A stretch of DNA of 64,000 nt from Glycocaulis albus (lineage in GTDB: Bacteria; Pseudomonadota; Alphaproteobacteria; Caulobacterales; Maricaulaceae). The translations under genes were made by a program, and so were the position numbers. The DNA lies in NCBI RefSeq assembly GCF_014639075.1, contig NZ_BMFS01000009.1, forward strand, positions 60,314-124,313, written 5' to 3'. Below, piece after piece: positions 53,273 through 63,887 of the stretch. The notes below the pieces were generated by a model that was not told where the DNA came from, made no database searches, and saw only the letters and a list, made by a program, of their open reading frames with translations. The stretch's first letter is position 1. The number at the start of each line of letters is the position of its first letter.

Positions 53273-54382
53273 ATGACCCATCTCACCCACCGGGCGCGGG
53301 CCGCAACGGCCGCTCTGCTTACGGCAATCCTGTGTGTGGCGTTTCTGGCGATGCCCGCCAGCGCGCAGGACGTGTTCACGGTATCGGGTATCGAGGTTGA
53401 TGAGCGCGCCGGCACGACCACCGAGGCGCAGGCGGCCGCCTTCCGCTCAGGGCAGATTGCTGCGGCGCAGGCGCTTCTGGAGCGTCTGACTCTGGGCGAG
53501 GACCGGATAAATTCCGGTGTCACGTCCATTCCGTCCGATGCGGCGCAGGAAATGGTTGCGGGCCTGCAGGTCGCTGATGAGCGGCGCTCGGCGAATCGAT
53601 ACATCGCCACCATGGCCGTGAACTTTGATGCGCGCTCGGTGCGCAGCTATCTGCGGGACCAGGGCATCCCCTTCGTCGAATCGCAAGCGGCCCGCACACT
53701 GGTGGTTCCGGTGGTAGAGCGTGAAGGCGGCGCCGGTGTCTGGGGCGGCGCCTGGTACGAAGCCTGGCGTTCCGGTGCACATGCCAACGCGCTGACGCCG
53801 TTCATCGGTCTTGGCTCGCGGATGACCGGCGAGGGTGACGATGCGGTGCCCGTCGGCCGCAATGTCATCAGCGCAGCCTCGGCCCAGTCAGGCGACGAGT
53901 TTGCCCTGCGCGAGCTGGCCGCCCTCTACGGCGTTACCCGCATTGCCGTCATCACCGCGCGTGAGGGTGAGGGCATCATCCGCGCCAGCGGCACGATTTA
54001 CGACTTTGCAGGTCCGGACGCCGTGGTGTCCCAAATGGAATCGGCTGCCAGCCAGAACAGCTATAACGAACTGGCCCGGCGCATCGTGCAGACCGCTCAG
54101 GAAGCCTGGAAACGCGAGGTTGTCGTGCGCGGCGGCGAAGCCAGCGAGATCACCGTGTCGGTGCTGTACAGCTCGATGGCGCAATGGCGTTCCTTGCAGC
54201 GTGCCATTACCGGCGCATCGCTCATCTCCAACGCGCGCCTCGACGCGGTGACGACCACAGGCGCGGTGATGACCATCACCCATCGCGGGGAACGCGAGCA
54301 GCTTGCACGCGAATTGTCCCAGCGCGGCGCTCGGCTGGAGGAAGAGCGCGGGCTTGGCTGGGTGGCGCGTCCGCGCAATTGA
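53273..54382 (+). CDS. DUF2066 domain protein, exported
   Basis: A 369-residue protein with a signal peptide (residues 10-31, ending PASAQ) and the DUF2066 pattern: VSGIEVDERAGTTTEAQAAA near residue 36, RYIATMAVNFDARSVRSYL near 110 and a long periplasmic remainder. The function is unknown. In many Alphaproteobacteria it lies between purM and hdaA, the same context as here. Start is the ATG at 53273. Confidence 0.82.
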   Translation: MTHLTHRARAATAALLTAILCVAFLAMPASAQDVFTVSGIEVDERAGTTTEAQAAAFRSGQIAAAQALLERLTLGEDRINSGVTSIPSDAAQEMVAGLQVADERRSANRYIATMAVNFDARSVRSYLRDQGIPFVESQAARTLVVPVVEREGGAGVWGGAWYEAWRSGAHANALTPFIGLGSRMTGEGDDAVPVGRNVISAASAQSGDEFALRELAALYGVTRIAVITAREGEGIIRASGTIYDFAGPDAVVSQMESAASQNSYNELARRIVQTAQEAWKREVVVRGGEASEITVSVLYSSMAQWRSLQRAITGASLISNARLDAVTTTGAVMTITHRGEREQLARELSQRGARLEEERGLGWVARPRN

Positions 54383-54391
54383 TAGAGCATC

Positions 54392-55093
54392 ATGGCAACT
54401 CCCCAGCTTGCCCTCGATCTTGCGCTTGAGCCGGACTACCGCGCAGAGAGCTTTGCCGTCAGCGAAGCCAACGCGGCAGCACTGGCACTGGTCAATCGCT
54501 GGCCACGCTGGCGCCTGGGACACCTTGTGCTGACCGGGCCTGCCGGAGCGGGCAAGACGCATCTGGCCCATATGTGGCAGCAGCGCACCGGCGCGGCCTG
54601 GGTGGGCCGGACGGACGTGTCGTCTGCGCTCAAATCAATCCAGCGTGGCGCCAGCGTCGTCATTGAAGACGGCGATCAGGGCGTGGACGAGGAAGGCCTG
54701 TTCCACCTGCTCAACCGCGCGGCGGGCGATTCCGGCATCAGCGTGCTGCTGACAGGCCGTCTGCACCCGCGCAGCTGGCAGATCACCCTTCCGGATCTGG
54801 CCTCGCGGCTCAGCGCGGCCGAGGCGGCGGTTCTGGACGAACCCGATGACGCCCTGCTTCGCCAGGTGCTTGAAAAGCTCTTCCGCGACCGGCGCACGCC
54901 GCTCAGCCCCGGTGTTCTCGACTATTTGCTGACGCGCATGGAGCGCTCGGTGGATTTTGCACGCCTTCTGGTGGCACGGCTCGACAATGCGGCCTTGGCC
55001 GGCAAGAGCAGCGTCACGCGTGCGCTTGCACGCGATGTGCTGGCTGGACTATCAGCAGAAACCAATCCCGAGGAGCCCGGCGCGAGGTCATGA
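54392..55093 (+). CDS. hdaA: Regulatory inactivation of DnaA protein HdaA
   Basis: A 233-residue AAA+ protein related to DnaA domain III. It begins with a sliding-clamp binding motif (QLALDL), followed by Walker [15 protein letters not shown] and a degenerate DnaA-like sequence; the DNA-binding domain IV is missing. HdaA on the clamp triggers ATP hydrolysis by DnaA and stops over-initiation. The stop overlaps ppk by 4 bp. It is 9 bp after the DUF2066 gene. Confidence 0.92.
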   Translation: MATPQLALDLALEPDYRAESFAVSEANAAALALVNRWPRWRLGHLVLTGPAGAGKTHLAHMWQQRTGAAWVGRTDVSSALKSIQRGASVVIEDGDQGVDEEGLFHLLNRAAGDSGISVLLTGRLHPRSWQITLPDLASRLSAAEAAVLDEPDDALLRQVLEKLFRDRRTPLSPGVLDYLLTRMERSVDFARLLVARLDNAALAGKSSVTRALARDVLAGLSAETNPEEPGARS

Positions 55094-57303
55094 CCAATAT
55101 TGTCGAAGGCATGTCCGCCAGCACACAGGCTGAACCGGCGCGCGAGGGTGGCAGCGCAGGCCTGATGGATTCGCCGGACCGCTTCCTGAACCGGGAACTG
55201 TCCTGGCTGCAATTCAACCAGCGTGTGCTGGAGGAAGCGGAAAACCCGGCGCACCCGGTGCTCGAACGGCTGCGCTTCCTGTCGATTTCGGCCAGCAATC
55301 TCGATGAGTTCTACATGGTGCGCGTGGCAGGCCTGCGCGCGCAGCTGCGCAATGGCGTGGACCGGGCTGGCCAGGATGGCCTGACCGTTACCGAGCAGCT
55401 GGAACGCATCAATGATGCAGCCTCCGGCCTGATGCGCGCCCAGCAGGAGCGCTGGCAGGAATTGCGGGTTCTGATGGGAAAGGAGGGCGTCCAGCTGCTC
55501 AATCCCGACGAGCTGACGCGTGCCGAGCGTGCCTGGTTGCGGGACGATTTTCTTGCGCACACGCTGCCGGTGATCACGCCGCTGGCTATCGACCCGGCGC
55601 ACCCTTTCCCCTTCATCCCCAATCTGGGTTTTGCCATCGTGCTGAAGCTCAAGCGCCAGCGCGACGGCAAGGTGATGAACGCGCTCCTGCCGCTGCCGGC
55701 GGGGGTCAAGCGTTTCGTCGATATTCCCTGTAACCGCAAGGACCGGCGGGGCCGTCCTGTCCGGCGCTATATCGCGCTGGAGGACGTGCTGATCGTATTC
55801 GTGGATGCGCTGTTTCCCGGATATGACCTGCTGGCCAAGGGCGCATTCCGCATCATCCGAGACAGCGATATCGAGATCGAGGAGGAGGCCGAGGACCTTG
55901 TGCGCGAGTTCGAGGCGCGCCTGAAGCAGCGCCGGCGCGGCGTGCTGGTGCGGCTGAAGCTCGAAGCCTCCATGCCGGAAGAGTTGCGCCGCTTCATCAT
56001 CCAGCAATTGCACGCGGAATCGCGCGATGTCGTGCTGGTGGATGGCAATCTGGGCCTCGCCCAGCTGTCCCAGCTGATCCCGGACGACCGCCCTGAGCTC
56101 AAATTCGAGCCCTACGAGCCACGCTTCCCCGAGCGTATCAAGGACCATGGCGGGGACTGCTTTGCCGCCATCCGCGCCAAGGACCTGATCGTTCACCACC
56201 CGTATGAGAGCTTTGATGTAGTGGTGCAGTTCCTGCGCCAGGCCGCCAATGACCCTGATGTTGTGGCGATCAAGCAGACGCTTTACCGCACATCGAAGAA
56301 CTCGCCGATCGTCGCGGCCCTCATCGAGGCGGCGGAGGCTGGCAAGAACGTCACCGCGCTCGTGGAACTGAAAGCGCGCTTTGACGAGGAAGCCAATCTG
56401 AAATGGGCGCGCGATCTGGAGCGAGCGGGCGTGCAGGTCGTCTACGGCTTTGTGGAGTACAAGACCCACGCCAAGATATCGCTGGTTGTACGGCGTGAAG
56501 GCGCGACGTTGCGCACCTATGCCCATTTCGGCACGGGCAATTACCACCCCATCACTGCGCGTATCTACACTGATCTCTCGCTGTTCACCGCTGATCCGGC
56601 CTTTGGCCGGGATGCGGGGCGGATATTCAACTATGTGACAGGCTATGCCCGCCCGTCGGGACTGGAGCGCCTGTCCATCTCGCCGCTTGGCATGAAGGAG
56701 ATGCTGGTGGAGAAAATCCGCCGGGAGGCGGACAATGCCCGCGCAGGCAAGCCGGCGGCGGTCTGGGCCAAGATGAATTCCGTCGTCCACCCCGAGATCA
56801 TTGATGCGCTCTACGAAGCGAGCCAGGCCGGTGTTCGCGTGGACCTGATCGTGCGCGGCATTTGCTGCCTGCGCCCGGGCGTGCCGGGCCTGTCGGAGAA
56901 TATCCGGGTAAAGTCCATCGTCGGCCGCTTCCTGGAACATTCACGCATTGTCTGCTTTGCCAATGGCGAGACGATGCCCTCTGCCAAGGCGGAGGTGTGG
57001 ATTTCCTCGGCAGACTGGATGCCGCGCAATCTGGACCGGCGGATCGAGACGCTGTGCCCGGTGGTAAACCCGACCGTGCACCGTCAGGTGCTCGACCAGA
57101 TCATGGTCGCCAACCTCAACGACGAGGCGCAGAGCTGGTACATGAACGCTGATGGCAGCTATACGCGGGTCAACACGCAAGGCATTTCCATGCCGTTCAG
57201 CGCCCACGACTATTTCATGACCAACCCGTCCCTGTCCGGGCGCGGTGAGGCGCTCCGCAACGACCAGCCGCCATCGGTTCCGCAGCTGGCACGGCGCTCA
57301 TGA
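55090..57303 (+). CDS. ppk: Polyphosphate kinase 1
   Basis: A 737-residue enzyme that polymerises phosphate from ATP. It has the N-terminal [19 protein letters not shown], the phospholipase D-like catalytic histidine in [15 protein letters not shown] and [19 protein letters not shown]. The start overlaps the hdaA stop. Linked with ppx (exopolyphosphatase), it can set polyphosphate levels; the overlap with hdaA hints at coordination with replication control. Confidence 0.97.
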   Translation: MTNIVEGMSASTQAEPAREGGSAGLMDSPDRFLNRELSWLQFNQRVLEEAENPAHPVLERLRFLSISASNLDEFYMVRVAGLRAQLRNGVDRAGQDGLTVTEQLERINDAASGLMRAQQERWQELRVLMGKEGVQLLNPDELTRAERAWLRDDFLAHTLPVITPLAIDPAHPFPFIPNLGFAIVLKLKRQRDGKVMNALLPLPAGVKRFVDIPCNRKDRRGRPVRRYIALEDVLIVFVDALFPGYDLLAKGAFRIIRDSDIEIEEEAEDLVREFEARLKQRRRGVLVRLKLEASMPEELRRFIIQQLHAESRDVVLVDGNLGLAQLSQLIPDDRPELKFEPYEPRFPERIKDHGGDCFAAIRAKDLIVHHPYESFDVVVQFLRQAANDPDVVAIKQTLYRTSKNSPIVAALIEAAEAGKNVTALVELKARFDEEANLKWARDLERAGVQVVYGFVEYKTHAKISLVVRREGATLRTYAHFGTGNYHPITARIYTDLSLFTADPAFGRDAGRIFNYVTGYARPSGLERLSISPLGMKEMLVEKIRREADNARAGKPAAVWAKMNSVVHPEIIDALYEASQAGVRVDLIVRGICCLRPGVPGLSENIRVKSIVGRFLEHSRIVCFANGETMPSAKAEVWISSADWMPRNLDRRIETLCPVVNPTVHRQVLDQIMVANLNDEAQSWYMNADGSYTRVNTQGISMPFSAHDYFMTNPSLSGRGEALRNDQPPSVPQLARRS

Positions 57304-58814
57304 GGTTACGCAAGAGCAGACCGTCCAGTCCCGCTGGCCGGGACATTGCCGTCATCGATATCGGTTCCAACTCGGTGCGCCTGGTCCAGTACCGGCTCGA
57401 GGACGGCGCGCTCTGGCCCGTCTTCAACGAGAAGACCATGGCAGGGCTCGGCAAGGGCGCAGGCGCGCGCGGCACGCTGAGCCCTGACGGTGTCAAAACC
57501 GCCCTTGTCACCTTGCGCCGCTTTGCAAGCCTGCTGGATGCCAAGGGCGTGTCCCACCGCCACGCGGTTGCTACAGCAGCTGTACGCGAGTGCGCTGACG
57601 GACCCGATTTCGTGGCACGTGCCGAAGCGGAGACGGGGCTGAAGATCGAAGTCCTGTCCGGCGAGGACGAGGGCCGGCTTTCCGCGCTCGGCGTCGTTGC
57701 CGGTATAGGTGCCGGCAGCGGTGTCGTAGGCGATCTGGGCGGGTCAAGCCTGGAAATTGCCCGCCTGACCGGCCGCGAGATCGGCCCGGTCTTCTCGCTG
57801 CCGCTGGGCCCCTTGTCGGTCCTCAACGGCGATAGCGAGGATAGCAAGCGTGTTCGCGGCGAGATTGATGCCGGGCTGGATACCGCTGCGGGCGCGCTGG
57901 AGGGGTCTGGACCAGATTTCTACGCTGTTGGCGGCGCGTGGCGGTCCTTTGCGCATCTGGCCATGGCCCTTGACCGCTATCCCCTGACCTTGCTGCATCA
58001 GTATGCGCTGTCCGCCCAGCAAGTGGCCCGTGCGGCAGACTTCGCGATGGCCCAGAGCGAGGCATCACTGGCGGCAACGCCGGGCGTGTCGTCAAAACGT
58101 GCCTCCACGCTCCCCTACGCCGCCCAGCTGCTCAAGCGCATCGTCAAGCGCGGCAAGTTCAAGCGCGTGATCTTTTCGGCCAATGGTCTGCGTGAGGGGG
58201 TTGCCTTCAGCCGCAGCGCGGCGCTCGAGCAGCGCCATGACCCTCTGCTGGCCGGTGCAGAAGCGATGGCGCGACATGCCGCCAGCGATCCCGAATTCGG
58301 CCCGGCACTGGCCAGCTGGCTGGAACCCGTCTTTGCGTGCAGCGCGCCCGTATTCGACGATGAGCGCGATCATGTCCTGCGCGGAGCTGCCGCCCGCCTG
58401 GCCCAGCTTGGCGCGCGCATGCACCCGGATCACCGGGCCGAACTGGCAGCCACCGAAGCGCTCTACGCGCCGTTCGGGGGCATCTCGCATCCGGAGCGCG
58501 CTTTTCTGGCTCTCGCGATCCACCATCGCTATGCCGGCAAGCGTCCAAGGCCGGAGGAATGCCCGTCACGCCGGCTGCTGGACGATGCGCAGGAAGAGGC
58601 CGCCCTGCAACTGGGTTACGCGATCCGGTTGGGCACAGCCCTGTCAGGCGGTTCGGCCGGCGTGCTGAAACTGTTCACGCTTGCCCGCACGGAAGGCGAG
58701 CTTGTGCTCGGCATGGACAAAGGCCGCGAAGACCTGGTGGTCGAACGGGCCTTCTCGCGGTTCGAGAACCTTGCCGGGGTGCTCGGACTGAAGGCGGTGC
58801 TGGAAACGCGCTAG
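57300..58814 (+). CDS. ppx: Exopolyphosphatase Ppx/GppA family
   Basis: A 504-residue ASKHA-fold phosphatase. Phosphate-loop motifs are [14 protein letters not shown] near residue 18 and [14 protein letters not shown] near 140; the C-terminal half is the HD-like helical domain of full-length Ppx. It degrades polyphosphate or the alarmone pppGpp. It overlaps ppk by 4 bp and its stop overlaps that of the convergent rnd by 4 bp. Confidence 0.95.
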   Translation: MRLRKSRPSSPAGRDIAVIDIGSNSVRLVQYRLEDGALWPVFNEKTMAGLGKGAGARGTLSPDGVKTALVTLRRFASLLDAKGVSHRHAVATAAVRECADGPDFVARAEAETGLKIEVLSGEDEGRLSALGVVAGIGAGSGVVGDLGGSSLEIARLTGREIGPVFSLPLGPLSVLNGDSEDSKRVRGEIDAGLDTAAGALEGSGPDFYAVGGAWRSFAHLAMALDRYPLTLLHQYALSAQQVARAADFAMAQSEASLAATPGVSSKRASTLPYAAQLLKRIVKRGKFKRVIFSANGLREGVAFSRSAALEQRHDPLLAGAEAMARHAASDPEFGPALASWLEPVFACSAPVFDDERDHVLRGAAARLAQLGARMHPDHRAELAATEALYAPFGGISHPERAFLALAIHHRYAGKRPRPEECPSRRLLDDAQEEAALQLGYAIRLGTALSGGSAGVLKLFTLARTEGELVLGMDKGREDLVVERAFSRFENLAGVLGLKAVLETR

Positions 58815-59968
58815 TCTTCCAGCTCGATGGCAACAACCTTGCCATTCTCCAGAATGAGCGCCAGCTCGCCGCGTTTCAGCTTCAGGGCGGCTTCGCCGAA
58901 TACCTTGTAGCGCCAGCCTGAGAGGGCAGGAACGTCAGCCTTGTCGCTTGCCGCGATCTGTTCAAGATCCGGCACAGTGGCGATCAGGCGCGGCGCGACG
59001 CCCTCTTCTTCGGCGACGACCCGCAGAAAGACCTTCAGAAGCTCGACCACGGGTCCGATATTATTGGGCAGCTGGTTCTGGCGGGCTAGCTTCGGGGCGT
59101 GCTTTTCCGGCGCCGCCATGGCCTCGCGCATCATCTCGATCAGGCGCTCGGCGGGTTTGGAGCGTTCAAAACCCTTGGGCACGGCGCGCAGGGCGGCCAG
59201 CTGCTCCTGGGACATCGGCGCGGACTGGGCGAGCTCGTAGAGCCCGTCATCCTTCATCACGCGGCTGCGCGGAATGTCGCGGGTCTGCGCCTCAATCTCA
59301 CGCCAGCGCGCGGCGGCCTTCATGGCGGCAAGCCATTTGGCGGTCGTCTTGCGGGGCTTGAGGCGCTTCCACGCATTCTCCGGATCCATCCGGTAGGTTT
59401 CAGGGTTGGTCAGAAGGCGCAGCTCTTCCTTCAGCCAGTCCTCGCGGCCTGATTGCTCCAGCTTCTCGCGCAGGATGGGGTAAATCTTGTGCAGATGGGT
59501 GACGTCGGCGAGGGCGTACTCGGCCTGCTTGTCCGAAAGCGGGCGGCGCGACCAGTCGGTAAAGCGCGATCCCTTGTCGATCTGCTCGCCCAGCAGCTCG
59601 CGCACCAGATTGTCGTAGGAGATGGAATCGCCAAGACCGACCGCAGCGGCAGCGATCTGGCTGTCAAACAACGGTTCGGGGATCAGCTCGCCGCCCTTGT
59701 GGAAGAAGATTTCGAGATCCTGACGGCAGGCATGGAACACCTTTACCGTGTCCTTCCTGCGTAAAAGCTCGAGGAAAGGCGCGAGATTGATGCCGTCGGC
59801 CAGCGGGTCGATCAGCAGTTCGGCCGTCGAGCCAGCCGCCTGTATCAGGCACAACTGGGGCCAGAACGTACTTTCGCGCATGAATTCGGTATCGACCGCA
59901 ATATACGGGTCCCGGCCCAGGACCTTGCAGGCATTGGCCAGCGCATCTGTCGTTTGAATCAGCTCCAT
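58811..59968 (-). CDS. rnd: Ribonuclease D
   Basis: A 385-residue 3'-5' exoribonuclease with the DEDDy motifs: VDTEFMRESTFWPQLCLIQ (Exo I), FHACRQDLEIFF (Exo II) and YALADVTHLHKIYP (Exo III), followed by an HRDC domain (KDDGLYELAQSAPMSQEQL region). It helps tRNA and stable-RNA maturation. Start is the ATG at 59968; an upstream ATG at 59998 adds ten residues. Confidence 0.95.
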   Translation of the reverse strand: MELIQTTDALANACKVLGRDPYIAVDTEFMRESTFWPQLCLIQAAGSTAELLIDPLADGINLAPFLELLRRKDTVKVFHACRQDLEIFFHKGGELIPEPLFDSQIAAAAVGLGDSISYDNLVRELLGEQIDKGSRFTDWSRRPLSDKQAEYALADVTHLHKIYPILREKLEQSGREDWLKEELRLLTNPETYRMDPENAWKRLKPRKTTAKWLAAMKAAARWREIEAQTRDIPRSRVMKDDGLYELAQSAPMSQEQLAALRAVPKGFERSKPAERLIEMMREAMAAPEKHAPKLARQNQLPNNIGPVVELLKVFLRVVAEEEGVAPRLIATVPDLEQIAASDKADVPALSGWRYKVFGEAALKLKRGELALILENGKVVAIELED

Positions 59969-60012
59969 GAGTCCATCGCTTAGCGCGCCCAAAGCCATTT
60001 GGCGAGTGGGCT

Positions 60013-61317
60013 TTACTCCGTGTAGCGGCCCGGCCGCATCATGCGCCAGAGGGCAAACAGGCCTGCCAGGCCTGACACCACGGCGATATAGCCAAAGGCG
60101 GCCTGCAGGGGCAGGGCCAGAAGGGCGATGGCAAACAGGGTGAACTGGCCAAGACTGGCCGTTGCGGCGTTCATGATACCGCCTGCCGCAAGGATGCGTC
60201 CGCGTACTTCCGGCCTGGCGCGCCGCTGGGCCATGGCCTGCAAGGGCACTACGAACAGGCCCGCACTGACGGCCGACAGGGCAAGGGCTGCCAGGATCGC
60301 CCAGTTGGCCGGGTCGGCGAGGAAGACATCCGCGCCGGCAAGATTGTCAGGGTCCGGCTCCGGCCAGCCCAGGGTCGTAAGAGCGACAAAACTGGGAAAG
60401 ATCACGAGGCCGAACGCGCCAATGACCGTGAAGATCAGTGCATCCTGACCGCGCGTGAACACCCCGCACAATATGGCGCCCAGAGCCGCGCCGACGGTGA
60501 AAAGCGCCGTCAGTGCCAGTCCCACCGTTTCGTCCCCGCCCAGTACGGCGGCGGTGAAAAGCGGCATCAGCGTGAGCACCGATGCTGCCAGCATCCAGAA
60601 CCACGCCGCGCCCAGCAAGGGCCGGAGCACGTCGGGTGCGCGAAAGGCAAAGCCCAGCACCTTCCCGGTCTGCACCGCGATATTCCAGCTCACCTTCAGG
60701 TCGGGCGAATCGGCAGGGGCGGGCTTGTTCAGGCACATGATGAGCCAGCCCACGACTGCCACACCAATGAGCGTTGCCGACAGCACCAAGGCGGCATCCT
60801 CGCGCACCACGAACACTACGGCGAGGGCCGCGCCCGCGAGTATGGCCACGTTGAGCGAGCCGGAAACCAGCGCATTGCCGGTCACCAGTTCCTTGCCTTC
60901 CAGCAGTGTCGGGAGTGCGGAGTTGCGTGCCGGCGCGAAGAAGGCCGACTGCATGCCCATGAAGAAGAGCACGATCACCAGAAGCAGCCCGCTATTGAAG
61001 AAAAATCCGACAGCAGCCGCGATCATCAGGAGGATTTCGATGAACTTGGTGCGCCGCATGATGAATGCGCGGTCATACTTGTCGGCCACCTGGCCCGCGA
61101 CGGCAGAGAAAAGGAAGATCGGCAGGGTCAGGGCTGTTGCCGCTATCGGCACCATCAGCTCGCGTTCCAGCCCGAATATGGTCAGGCCCTGAAATGTGGC
61201 GAGATTGACCAGCGCAAAGCGGAAAAGATTGTCGTTGAACGCGCCCAGAGCCTGTGCGGCCATGAGAGGTGCGAAGCGCCGCTGCACCATGAGGCGCGCA
61301 GCTACAGCAAGGCCCAT
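60013..61317 (-). CDS. MFS transporter, LplT-like
   Basis: A 434-residue 12-helix major-facilitator protein. The N-terminal FAPLMAAQALGAFNDNLFRF motif is that of the lysophospholipid transporter LplT and of the membrane half of fused Aas proteins. It lies 3 bp after the plsC-like acyltransferase, consistent with flipping lysophospholipid inward for re-acylation. No acyl-ACP ligase gene is seen here. Confidence 0.82.
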   Translation of the reverse strand: MGLAVAARLMVQRRFAPLMAAQALGAFNDNLFRFALVNLATFQGLTIFGLERELMVPIAATALTLPIFLFSAVAGQVADKYDRAFIMRRTKFIEILLMIAAAVGFFFNSGLLLVIVLFFMGMQSAFFAPARNSALPTLLEGKELVTGNALVSGSLNVAILAGAALAVVFVVREDAALVLSATLIGVAVVGWLIMCLNKPAPADSPDLKVSWNIAVQTGKVLGFAFRAPDVLRPLLGAAWFWMLAASVLTLMPLFTAAVLGGDETVGLALTALFTVGAALGAILCGVFTRGQDALIFTVIGAFGLVIFPSFVALTTLGWPEPDPDNLAGADVFLADPANWAILAALALSAVSAGLFVVPLQAMAQRRARPEVRGRILAAGGIMNAATASLGQFTLFAIALLALPLQAAFGYIAVVSGLAGLFALWRMMRPGRYTE

Positions 61318-61320
61318 CGG

Positions 61321-62049
61321 CTACCCTTCCCCGTTCCCGGCGCTTAGCAGCTCGGCTGTGCGCCCTTCTATCGTGTCTTCAAGCTGGCGCATGAAAGCCT
61401 CCTTGTCTGCCCCTGGCTGTATCGGTTCGAGAAATTCCACGACGACCGTGCGCGGACGTTTCACAAAGGATTTGCGGTCCCAGGCCAGGCCAAGGCTCGT
61501 GGCAACCGGCACGACAGGGCGGTTCAGATCATGGGCCAGGTGATACACGCCCTTCTTGTAGGGGTGCTTCTCGCCGGGCGCCGAGAGATGGCCTTCCGGA
61601 TAGATCAGCACATGGCGCTTGTCGGACTTCAGGCGTTTCATGCCTTCCTCGATCCGGGCGCGGGCCGCTTCGCCGCCCTGATTGGACAGTACGACGGCGC
61701 CGGCTTTCTTCAGGATGAAGCCGATAAGCGGAAACTTCATCAGATGGTCGCCCGCCACAAAGGCCAGCGGACGAACGGTCGCCACCATGATCAGCGGATC
61801 GCCCCAGCTCTGGTGTTTGGCGGCAATCACGCTGGGGGTGCGGCTGAGATACCGTGTCCCGCGCAGATCGATGCGGATGCCTGCAACGAACCGCATCACG
61901 AAGGCCATGGTCCGGCCATAGCTGAACAGGCCGAAGCTGAGCGGCCGCCGGCCGGGCAGCACGGCAAGGACCGCGCAGATCACCGCAAAGCTGATCGTGA
62001 CCAGCCAGTAGGCGATCTCGAAGAAGGTGCTGCGGACAAGTGGCGTCAA
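61321..62049 (-). CDS. 1-acyl-glycerol-phosphate acyltransferase, PlsC family
   Basis: A 242-residue membrane-associated acyltransferase. The catalytic His-x4-Asp is in KHQSWGDP and the glycerol-phosphate motif is YPEGHLS. Two helices near the N-terminus anchor it. It acylates lysophosphatidate, or, given the LplT-like partner, a lysophospholipid. The start codon is TTG (62049); it is divergent from ridA. Confidence 0.88.
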   Translation of the reverse strand: MTPLVRSTFFEIAYWLVTISFAVICAVLAVLPGRRPLSFGLFSYGRTMAFVMRFVAGIRIDLRGTRYLSRTPSVIAAKHQSWGDPLIMVATVRPLAFVAGDHLMKFPLIGFILKKAGAVVLSNQGGEAARARIEEGMKRLKSDKRHVLIYPEGHLSAPGEKHPYKKGVYHLAHDLNRPVVPVATSLGLAWDRKSFVKRPRTVVVEFLEPIQPGADKEAFMRQLEDTIEGRTAELLSAGNGEG

Positions 62050-62117
62050 GCGAGGTCTCCCAGCCTGTTGCGACTCAGCCTAACGCTTCGGCCAATCCAT
62101 TCAATCAGGAGGCCGGA

Positions 62118-62510
62118 TTGACCCGTATCCGCGTCCATACCGCCGCGCCGCTGGAAAAGCGCTATGCCTATTGCCGGGCTGTGCGTGCCGGCAATCTGGT
62201 CTTTGTCACTGGCACGGTGGCGATCACCCCCGATGGCAAGCCCTTCGCGCCGGGCGATCATGGCGCGCAGGCCGCACGGGCGCTGGAGATCATTGCTGGC
62301 GCTCTAAAAGAGGCCGGATCAGACATCTCCGATGTCGTACGCACGCGCATGTTCGTCACCGGCATGAACCCGGCCGTGCAGGATGCGGTGGGCGAGGCGC
62401 ACCGGGCCGTGTTCGCCGACTTTCCGCCCGCCACCAGCATGATCGGCGTGGCCGCCCTTGTTGATCCGGCGTTTGTGGTCGAGATCGAGGCCGACGCGGT
62501 GGTGGGTTGA
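62118..62510 (+). CDS. RidA family enamine/imine deaminase
   Basis: A 130-residue YjgF/RidA-fold protein. The core ends in DVVRTRMFVTGMNPAVQDAV with the conserved arginine that contacts the substrate carboxylate, then FPPATSMIGVAALVDP. I use the TTG at 62118, six bases after AGGAGG; an earlier GTG at 62040 would overlap plsC and has no ribosome site. It could detoxify reactive imines from amino-acid metabolism. Confidence 0.9.
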   Translation: MTRIRVHTAAPLEKRYAYCRAVRAGNLVFVTGTVAITPDGKPFAPGDHGAQAARALEIIAGALKEAGSDISDVVRTRMFVTGMNPAVQDAVGEAHRAVFADFPPATSMIGVAALVDPAFVVEIEADAVVG

Positions 62511-63884
62511 TCAGGCGCGGGCCGTGTCACGCCTGCTCGTGAGCAGACCCGTCACTACATACCCCGCCAGTGCGGCCAGGATCGAGAACAGGAAGGCGCC
62601 CGGAATTTCGAACACGAAATCGCCGAGCCAGATCGCTATCAGCCCGCAGGCCAGTGCGCCGAGCGCCGACCATTCCCCGCCAAACCGGCTGCGTATACCG
62701 ATCAGCAGCGAAACCAGAAGGCCCGCCGATCCCAGCGAGGAGGCCAGCTCCACCAGCCCGTAAATCGTCTCGCCGGTGGTGGCGACGATATAAGCCATGA
62801 CCCCCGCCACGACCGTAAACCCGCGCGCGGCAAACAATTTCTCCTCTGGCGAGGCCTTGGTGCGCACCCGCGAATAAAGGTTTTCCGTCGCAAGGCCGGA
62901 GACGGCCAGAAGCGCCGAATCTACCGTAGACAGCACGGCCGAGAAGAGCGCCCCGGCAAACACCACGAACAGCGCGCTGGGCAGAAGGTCCATGGCGAGG
63001 TTGGGCAAGAAGAGATCGCCCGCTTCGGGGTCAAAGCCAAGGCCGGGTCCGACAAGGCCGAACAGTACGGGGAAGAAGCCGACCAGCAGATAGAGCCCGC
63101 CCGCCATCAGCCCGCCGCGCACGGCGATTTTTGCTGACTTTGAGCCCAGAAAGCGCGCAATCATCTCCTGCGCCACGATGGAGCCGAGAATGGGGATGGC
63201 GAACGCGTCCAGCCGCTCCAGCCAGCTCTCGCCCGGCGCGATCAGCACCAGCTGGGCCGGGTCTATCAGCGCCATGGCTTCGTCGAAGCCGCCGGCACGC
63301 CCGAATAGCGCGAAGGTGAGAATGACGAGGCCTGCCAGCACCACGGCGCTTTGCAGAATATCCGTGACGACATCGCCCAGCAGGCCGCCCAGCAGCGTGT
63401 AGGCGATGACCAGAAGGCTTGCCCCGACCAGCGCCCATTCCACCGGCAGGTCGCTGGCCACGGCGATGATCGAGGCGAGTGCGAGAAGCTGGGCCGCTGC
63501 CCAGATGATGGAGGTGGGGATCGAGACGCAGGCAGACGCGATTTCCGCGCGCGGGCCAAAACGGTCCCGGAAAAAGTCGGCGAGCGTCAGATAGCCCTTC
63601 GAGCGCAGCTGCCCGGCCACAAACAACGCTGCCACGATCAGGCAGATGGCATAGCCCACCGGCTCTGCGCGCGCGCCGCCCAGCCCCTCATCGGCGATGG
63701 TGGCAGTGGAGCCCATAATGGTTTCGCCGCCAAACCAGGTGGCAAACACCGATATCCCGACCGCCCAGAAGCCCAGCCTGCGGCCCGCCACCAGATAGTC
63801 GGTATGCGTGCTCATCTTGCGCGATGCCCACACGGCAATCGCCAGCTGGAGAAGGATGTATAGAACGAGCGCGGCGAGAATCAT
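62511..63884 (-). CDS. Sodium:solute symporter (SSS family)
   Basis: A 457-residue transporter with about 13 helices. The SSS pattern GRRLGFWAVGISVFATWFGG is near residue 33, followed by YAICLIVAALFVAGQLRSKG. Substrate is not evident; proline or another amino acid or a small acid are common for the group. The gene is convergent with ridA, sharing adjacent stops. GGGGA lies about six bases before the ATG. Confidence 0.9.
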   Translation of the reverse strand: MILAALVLYILLQLAIAVWASRKMSTHTDYLVAGRRLGFWAVGISVFATWFGGETIMGSTATIADEGLGGARAEPVGYAICLIVAALFVAGQLRSKGYLTLADFFRDRFGPRAEIASACVSIPTSIIWAAAQLLALASIIAVASDLPVEWALVGASLLVIAYTLLGGLLGDVVTDILQSAVVLAGLVILTFALFGRAGGFDEAMALIDPAQLVLIAPGESWLERLDAFAIPILGSIVAQEMIARFLGSKSAKIAVRGGLMAGGLYLLVGFFPVLFGLVGPGLGFDPEAGDLFLPNLAMDLLPSALFVVFAGALFSAVLSTVDSALLAVSGLATENLYSRVRTKASPEEKLFAARGFTVVAGVMAYIVATTGETIYGLVELASSLGSAGLLVSLLIGIRSRFGGEWSALGALACGLIAIWLGDFVFEIPGAFLFSILAALAGYVVTGLLTSRRDTARA

Positions 63885-63887
63885 GGA

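Noticed and set aside
54922..56940. 672-residue open frame on the minus strand opposite ppk
   Set aside because: The plus strand encodes a full-length polyphosphate kinase with catalytic motifs; the minus frame is a long antisense shadow of GC-rich coding sequence with no recognisable domain.
62040..62117. Longer ridA starting at GTG 62040
   Set aside because: It would overlap the divergent plsC start, has no ribosome site, and adds residues foreign to the family; TTG 62118 has AGGAGG at six bases.
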